DNA of 9,079 nt, taken from the NCBI GenBank assembly GCA_023228285.1, contig JALOBM010000078.1, forward strand, positions 1 through 9,079, written 5' to 3'. A program made the position numbers and the translations under genes. Position 1 is the stretch's first letter; each line of letters begins with the position of its first letter. Under the pieces are notes generated by a model. That model made no database searches, had not been told where the DNA came from, and saw only the letters and a program-made list of their open reading frames with translations. This document shows positions 5,351 through 9,079 of the stretch, in pieces. This DNA comes from Candidatus Cloacimonadota bacterium. GTDB lineage: Bacteria > Cloacimonadota > Cloacimonadia > Cloacimonadales > Cloacimonadaceae.

Positions 5351-6121
5351 ATGACAAAGATGCCGGTGGTATTCGTAGGGCATGGATCACCGATGAATGC
5401 AATTGAAGACAACATCTATTCAAGAACCTGGAGAAAAATGGCTGAACTGATTCCGAAACCTGAGGTCATATTATCCGTTTCAGCTCATTGGTATACAAAA
5501 GGCACAAAAATCATGAACGAAGAAAACCCAAAAACAATTTATGACATGTATGGTTTTCCCAGTGAATTATATGAAGTCATCTACAATTCGCCAGGTTCTC
5601 CCGAGATGGCTGAAGCCTCCAAGGCACTGATCTCAAGAGAAACGAACTACGATAACTCCTGGGGCATTGACCACGGGACCTGGTCGGTATTGGTCCATAT
5701 GTATCCGGATAGGGACATTCCCGTATTTCAAATAAGTATAGATGCCGGTGCTCCTCCGGAAACACATTACAAGATCGGCAGGGAGATAAGATCCTTAAGG
5801 GAACATGGAGTTCTCATATTCGGCACAGGAAATATCGTACACAACTTAAGGCTGGCCGACTGGAGCAAAGCCGGCGAAGGCTTTGACTGGGCATACGAAT
5901 TTGACGGGTTTGTCCATGAAAGCATAATGAAAAAGGACCATGACAAGATCCTGAAATACCAGGATCAGGGCAATCTTGCAAAGCTGGCAGTGCCTATCCA
6001 GGACCATTTTTATCCTCTATTATATGCGCTGGGAGCCTCGGATGAAGATGACAAGATAAGCGTTTATAATAGATCTTGCGAGCTTGGTTCTCTGACTATG
6101 ACTTCATACATTTGGGGATAA
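5351..6121 (+). CDS. LigB-superfamily (YgiD/DODA-type) extradiol dioxygenase
   Basis: A 256-residue cytoplasmic protein of the class III extradiol dioxygenase family that includes plant DOPA dioxygenase and E. coli YgiD. These use Fe(II) or Zn to open catechol-type rings such as L-DOPA. Family motifs are VGHGSPMNAIEDN (9-21, H11), SVSAHW (42-47, H46), IYDMYGFP (63-70), WGIDHGTWSVLVHMYP (104-119, H108), GTGNIVHNLR (158-167, H164) and QDHFYPLLYALG (217-228, H219). The metal-ligand histidines H11, H46, H164 and H219 are all present. The length is normal for the family. GGGGAG at 5334-5339 precedes the start. The pirin gene begins 57 bases downstream with no terminator between, so the two are probably co-transcribed. 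The natural substrate is unknown, and in an anaerobe an oxygen-dependent ring opening would be unusual. Confidence 0.9.
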   Translation: MTKMPVVFVGHGSPMNAIEDNIYSRTWRKMAELIPKPEVILSVSAHWYTKGTKIMNEENPKTIYDMYGFPSELYEVIYNSPGSPEMAEASKALISRETNYDNSWGIDHGTWSVLVHMYPDRDIPVFQISIDAGAPPETHYKIGREIRSLREHGVLIFGTGNIVHNLRLADWSKAGEGFDWAYEFDGFVHESIMKKDHDKILKYQDQGNLAKLAVPIQDHFYPLLYALGASDEDDKISVYNRSCELGSLTMTSYIWG

Positions 6122-6178
6122 CACAAGTTTTTCAGGCTGAAATACATCAATTCAAACATCATTAAGGAGGATCATACA

Positions 6179-7018
6179 ATGGAACGGAAAATTAAAAAGC
6201 AGGTTACAGGATTTAGGACACAGGACGGTGCCGGAGTGAACCTGGTCAGAGTTTTGGGACACGGGACAGTTGAGGAATACGATCCGATATTAATGCTTGA
6301 TTCTTTTGACAGTACAAATCCGGATGACTATACAGCCGGGTTCCCTATGCATCCGCACAGGGGCATAGAAACGATAACCTATGTCTATCGCGGACAGATC
6401 ACCCACAGGGACAGCTTGGGAAATGAAGATACGATAGCTGAGGGAGAAGTTCAGTGGATGACTGCAGGCTCGGGTATTTTGCATGAAGAAAAATTGCCTG
6501 CATCCAAAAGATTGCTTGGGGTCCAGTTGTGGCTCAATATGCCGTCGAAAAGCAAAATGTCAGCTCCTGCATACAACAGCATCAAAAACAACAGGATAGA
6601 AGAAATTTCGTTGGATGGAGGAAAGCTGAGACTTCTTGCCGGTAAATATGAAAACAGCAAGGGGTATGAAAGCAAATATCTGCCGTTGGATTTTTATGAT
6701 CTTCAGCTTGATCATAATGCTTCTGCAGTAATAAATACAGAAATGGACCGCTCTGTTATGCTTTTTACCCTCTCAGGGGATGCGTACATCGGGGGAGAGC
6801 TTGTCAGGGAAAAGACGGCGGTAAAGCTTACGCCCGGCGATTATGTCGAGATAATGGCAACAGATAAAAATGCCCAGGTCCTGTTTGTCAGTTCGACATT
6901 CCTGAATGAACCTGTTTCCTGGGGAGGTCCAATAGTAATGAACACTAAGGAAGAATTGAACAGAGCATTTGAAGACTTGAAAAATGGGACTTTTTTACAA
7001 AAGGACATCTCCTATTAG
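6179..7018 (+). CDS. Pirin family bicupin protein
   Basis: A 279-residue cytosolic pirin, a two-domain cupin that binds a single metal (usually Fe) in its N-terminal domain. Several bacterial pirins have quercetin 2,3-dioxygenase activity, while others act as regulators. The metal ligands are complete: H58 and H60 in MHPHRGIETITYV (57-69), and H102 and E104 in GSGILHEE (97-104). Other family marks are DPILMLDSFD (35-44), GEVQWMTAGSG (89-99) and the C-terminal cupin with LSGDAYIGGE. The length is typical. AAGGAGG at 6164-6170 sits 8 bases before the ATG. It follows the YgiD-type gene in a probable operon, a pairing that hints at a shared aromatic or flavonoid substrate. The last codons (NGTFLQKDISY) are echoed in a degenerate DNA copy at 7760-7788. 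Confidence 0.93.
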   Translation: MERKIKKQVTGFRTQDGAGVNLVRVLGHGTVEEYDPILMLDSFDSTNPDDYTAGFPMHPHRGIETITYVYRGQITHRDSLGNEDTIAEGEVQWMTAGSGILHEEKLPASKRLLGVQLWLNMPSKSKMSAPAYNSIKNNRIEEISLDGGKLRLLAGKYENSKGYESKYLPLDFYDLQLDHNASAVINTEMDRSVMLFTLSGDAYIGGELVREKTAVKLTPGDYVEIMATDKNAQVLFVSSTFLNEPVSWGGPIVMNTKEELNRAFEDLKNGTFLQKDISY

Positions 7019-7788
7019 CTTCCGGGGCTTGCCATAAAGCAGGACATTTTTCTGCGGAGCGTATGGATATTATTCCTTGGTTAATATACTGATCATCGGG
7101 AATAAGGAGAAAAAATGATGGATAAAGACATGATCTTTAATAAGTTTGGGCAATATTATTTTGCTGATGATATAACCTTCTTAATGGGGATCGATATACG
7201 TTTTGCCGATCATTTGGCTATTAGGATGAAGGATCGTGTTGTCTTAGAAACATGTACGGGCGGTGGATTCAGCACAATAGCAATGGCAAAATATGCAAAT
7301 CATGTCTACACAGTGGAGATCGACGGTCTGCGTATAAAAGATGCTAAAAGAAATGCAGAAATTGCCGGAGTGGAGAAAAAAATAACATTCATCAACAACG
7401 ACATACTATCCAAGCAAGTTGACAAAGCAATACCTGAGATAGACGCTGCATTTCTTGATCCGGACTGGGCTGTATCAGGACCGGAGCATGAGTATCGCTT
7501 TAGAAATTCAAATACCCGTCCTCCTTCAGACATATTGTTAAATTTGATTTTTCTGAAAACAGAAAATGTTACATTGATACAGCCGCCATTTATTGATCCC
7601 GGAGAATTCAAGCATTTACCTCCACATGAATGCGAAAAGTTATATTTGAATGGACAACATGAATTGTTTTGTCTTCACTTTGGTGATTTAGCAAATATTA
7701 TTGGCGATAGTGAATATAGAGTGGAATGAAATCAGCCGGAACGGGAGCAGATGGTATACGGGACTTTTTTAAAAGGGCATCTCAATAG
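6986..7788 (+). repeat. Direct repeat of the pirin 3' end flanking the methyltransferase gene
   Basis: GGGACTTTTTTACAAAAGG (6986-7004) and on to CATCTCCTATTAG (7018) is echoed at 7760-7788 as GGGACTTTTTTAAAAGGG, then CATCTCAATAG. The two copies differ mainly by a 2-base indel and a few substitutions. The second copy still reads YGTFLKG in one frame, like the pirin C-terminus NGTFLQK. The 7115-7729 gene lies between. Coordinates span both copies (6986-7018 and 7760-7788). Confidence 0.6.
7115..7729 (+). CDS. Class I SAM-dependent methyltransferase, TGS1/RNA-cap-like
   Basis: A 204-residue cytoplasmic protein with a Rossmann methyltransferase core. Motif I is LETCTGGGFSTIAMAK (44-59), the acidic end of strand 2 is VEID (67-70), and TFINNDIL (91-98) marks strand 3. 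The catalytic-type motif is FLDPDWAVSGPEHEYRF (113-129), resembling the DPPWGGP motif of trimethylguanosine-synthase-like (TGS1) enzymes, with DW in place of PW. The N-terminal MIFNKFGQYYFADDITFLMGI resembles a substrate-binding cap. AAGGAG at 7104-7109 is 5 bases before the first ATG and 8 before the adjacent second ATG (7118), so translation may begin at 7118. It follows the pirin by 96 bases. The substrate is unknown: small RNA, nucleotide or small molecule are all possible. Confidence 0.8.
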   Translation: MMDKDMIFNKFGQYYFADDITFLMGIDIRFADHLAIRMKDRVVLETCTGGGFSTIAMAKYANHVYTVEIDGLRIKDAKRNAEIAGVEKKITFINNDILSKQVDKAIPEIDAAFLDPDWAVSGPEHEYRFRNSNTRPPSDILLNLIFLKTENVTLIQPPFIDPGEFKHLPPHECEKLYLNGQHELFCLHFGDLANIIGDSEYRVE

Positions 7789-7828
7789 CACCGCAAAAAT
7801 AGATGTATCGCTATTTCCTTTTTTTTTT
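7784..7828 (+). terminator. Probable terminator with a 10-T tract
   Basis: AATAGC (7784-7789) pairs with GCTATT (7810-7815). An alternative smaller stem pairs AAATAG (7797-7802) with CTATTT (7811-7816). Both lead directly into TCC and ten T residues (7819-7828). The stems are short and AT-rich, but the U-tract is strong. It lies between the methyltransferase and the next gene's promoter. Confidence 0.55.
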
Positions 7829-7840
7829 AAAATTATTAGT

Positions 7841-7867
7841 TTGACTCTGTTAAATTAATGCTATAAT
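7841..7867 (+). promoter_or_regulatory. Promoter of the DUF6448-type gene (extended -10)
   Basis: TATAAT at 7862-7867 is preceded by TGC, making an extended -10 (TGnTATAAT). TTGACT at 7841-7846 is a fair -35 at a short 15-base spacing, which the extended -10 could compensate. Confidence 0.65.
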
Positions 7868-7899
7868 TATTAAAATTATAACTAAAAGGGAGGTATAAT

Positions 7900-8499
7900 A
7901 TGTTGGTTATATTTATTACAGGTATTACGATCTTATTTGGGCTTTTCTTGACGTTAATGCCTAAGATGGCAAGCGCGCATTGTGACACAATGGATGGTCC
8001 TGCAGTAAAGGATGGCCGGATTGCCCTAGAAACAGGAAACATCAACTACGCCTACAAGTGGATCTTTGAGGATTTTGAAGGAGAACTTAAAGAAATCTTT
8101 GATTTAAGCCTTAAAGTTCGCAAACTTGGAGAGGATGCCCGGGAAGCAGCTGACCGCTGGTTCCTGGAAAATTTAGTCAGGATACACCGTGCAGGCGAAG
8201 GCGCATCCTACGATGGATTGAAGCCTTCCGGAACTGCTCTGGACCCTAAGGTCACAGCCGCAGATGAGAGTATTGCACTGGGCAATATGTCTCCGATCAA
8301 AGGGCTTGTAACAATGGAAGAGTATCACTTATTAGAAGAAAAGTTTAACAGGGCGATTGCGCTGAAAGACTATGACATTAATGATGTAAAAGCCGCAAGA
8401 GCATATGTTGAAGCTTATGTAACCTTCTTTAAAATGGCGGAGGGCGAAGAGCATGAACATCATACTGCCCATGGTCTTGGACACCATCATGGTCACTGA
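7900..8499 (+). CDS. Exported DUF6448-type protein with His-rich C-terminus
   Basis: A 199-residue protein with an N-terminal hydrophobic segment (1-20) ending MASA, then HCDTMDGPAV, which I recognise as the hallmark of the DUF6448 family (function unknown). A signal peptidase I site fits between A26 and H27, so the mature protein would start with His-Cys-Asp and act outside the membrane. The signal lacks the usual N-terminal Lys/Arg, so it could be an uncleaved anchor. The middle is helical with conserved stretches FEGELKEIF (59-67), ADRWFLENLVRIHRAGEGA (84-102) and KGLVTMEEYHLLEEKFNRA (134-152). The tail EHEHHTAHGLGHHHGH has eight histidines, implying Zn, Ni or Cu binding. GGGAGG at 7888-7893 and a good promoter fix the start. 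A strong terminator follows, so it is monocistronic. Confidence 0.85.
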   Translation: MLVIFITGITILFGLFLTLMPKMASAHCDTMDGPAVKDGRIALETGNINYAYKWIFEDFEGELKEIFDLSLKVRKLGEDAREAADRWFLENLVRIHRAGEGASYDGLKPSGTALDPKVTAADESIALGNMSPIKGLVTMEEYHLLEEKFNRAIALKDYDINDVKAARAYVEAYVTFFKMAEGEEHEHHTAHGLGHHHGH

Positions 8500-8530
8500 C
8501 AGGCAATCATGAAACAGACAGAATAATTAG

Positions 8531-8566
8531 AAGATGCCTTCCCTGACGATGGGGGAGGCATCTTTT
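8531..8566 (+). terminator. Strong rho-independent terminator
   Basis: AAGATGCCTTCCCT (8531-8544) pairs with GGGGGAGGCATCTT (8551-8564) with two G-T wobbles and a six-base loop. It runs into TTTT (8563-8566). It closes the DUF6448-type gene. Confidence 0.93.
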
Positions 8567-8590
8567 AAAGTTTGAAGAGGGGTTATTAAG

Positions 8591-9079
8591 ATCGCTGATC
8601 CTAAAGATATTCACGGTAACGTTAAGCTTTCCATTTTTGGCGTAGGTCCTTTTTATGTTTTTCTCATTACTTTATTGGCAGCCGCTGGAATTCGTATTTC
8701 AAAGATAGGATATTTAGATGGCGGCCGTATTGATCCTCTGAGAATACCAATGTCTGTTATGGGAACTGCTTTGCTTGCTTCAGGCGTTTGGCTGTGCTTA
8801 GGGGCTCTAAAAACAGGCAGATTGATCAAACATATAAAGGAAAAGAAACTGATCACTGACGGCGTCTACGCTTGGGTCAGAAATCCTTTATATACAGGGA
8901 TCACTTTTATTGTTACAGGATTTATTTTTTTTGAAAACAATCTGTTTCTCCTCACTTTAATTATTTTTTTCTGGGGTATTATGACCTTGTCAGTAAAGAG
9001 AGAAGAGAGGTCCCTTGAAAAAATATTCGGAGAAGAATATAGGTCTTACAAGCTGAAAGTAAACAGATGTATTACTTTT
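8591..9079 (+). CDS. Membrane methyltransferase of the isoprenylcysteine/phospholipid type, 3' end outside window
   Basis: An integral membrane protein with about four helices: SIFGVGPFYVFLITLLAAAG, MSVMGTALLASGVWLCLG, then GITFIVTGFIFF and LFLLTLIIFFWGIM. The C-terminal signature, VRNPLYTG, then KREERSLEKIFGEEYRSYK, is that of ICMT/PEMT-like methyltransferases, which bind SAM at the membrane face and methylate prenyl-cysteine, lipid or other hydrophobic acceptors. The frame is open from 8576 to the window edge, and the sequence is within a few residues of the usual C-terminus (YKxxVxRxI). No ATG, GTG or TTG occurs before the first helix. AGAGGGG (8576-8582) points to ATC at 8591 (8-base spacing), or ATT at 8585, as a rare start codon. 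Otherwise the start codon has been lost. The acceptor substrate is unknown. Confidence 0.75.
   Translation, partial: MADPKDIHGNVKLSIFGVGPFYVFLITLLAAAGIRISKIGYLDGGRIDPLRIPMSVMGTALLASGVWLCLGALKTGRLIKHIKEKKLITDGVYAWVRNPLYTGITFIVTGFIFFENNLFLLTLIIFFWGIMTLSVKREERSLEKIFGEEYRSYKLKVNRCITF

Noticed and set aside
7032..7066. Hairpin after pirin (CCATA/TATGG with GCAG/CTGC inside) as a terminator
   Set aside because: The stem is broken by unequal internal loops and no T-tract follows. It is not enough to call.
7306..7611. 101-codon open frame on the minus strand inside the methyltransferase gene
   Set aside because: It lies wholly opposite a well-supported gene with clear motifs. No domain or start signal was seen.

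Overview
The window reads as a stretch of a low-GC Firmicutes chromosome, most likely an anaerobic member of the Clostridia. The basis is AT-rich intergenic DNA, strong AGGAGG-type ribosome binding sites, a consensus TTGACA-N17-TATAAT promoter, and protein families common in that class (CadA-like ATPase, C_GCAxxG_C_C protein, pirin/YgiD pair). All genes are on the + strand. No database search was possible, so family names rest on recognised motifs.

Region 1 (1-4984) is a soft-metal handling block. It opens with the C-terminal end of a Zn/Cd-type P1B ATPase, closed by a hairpin. Next come an ArsR/CadC-type repressor, whose promoter is bracketed by two copies of an ATATCAA-N6-TTGATAT operator, and two further operator copies inside an 81-bp tandem duplication. 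A second P1B ATPase follows, with two N-terminal HMA domains and an unusual CSC motif in place of CPC. It is broken by a 7-bp tandem duplication exactly in the GDGxND hinge motif. Downstream are a cysteine-rich protein I do not recognise (11 Cys in 127 aa), a C_GCAxxG_C_C redox protein, a terminator, and the frameshifted stump of a CopZ-like zinc-ribbon protein.

Region 2 (4985-5350) has no intact gene. It holds three copies of a short sequence that encodes VDMFPRT-like peptides, followed by a SHVEAIV-like end. These resemble the C-terminus of the 23S rRNA uracil methyltransferase RlmD/RumA, whose 3' end is a known integration site for mobile elements. I read this as the scarred edge of an integrated element carrying region 1. 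That is inference.

Region 3 (5351-9079) looks like ordinary chromosome with visibly less AT-rich genes: a YgiD-type LigB-family dioxygenase and a pirin in a probable operon, a class I SAM methyltransferase (TGS1-like motif), a secreted DUF6448-type protein with a His-rich tail, and a membrane methyltransferase of the isoprenylcysteine/phospholipid type that runs to the window edge and lacks an ordinary start codon. A degenerate copy of the pirin 3' end lies just beyond the SAM methyltransferase gene, which suggests a past duplication or insertion.
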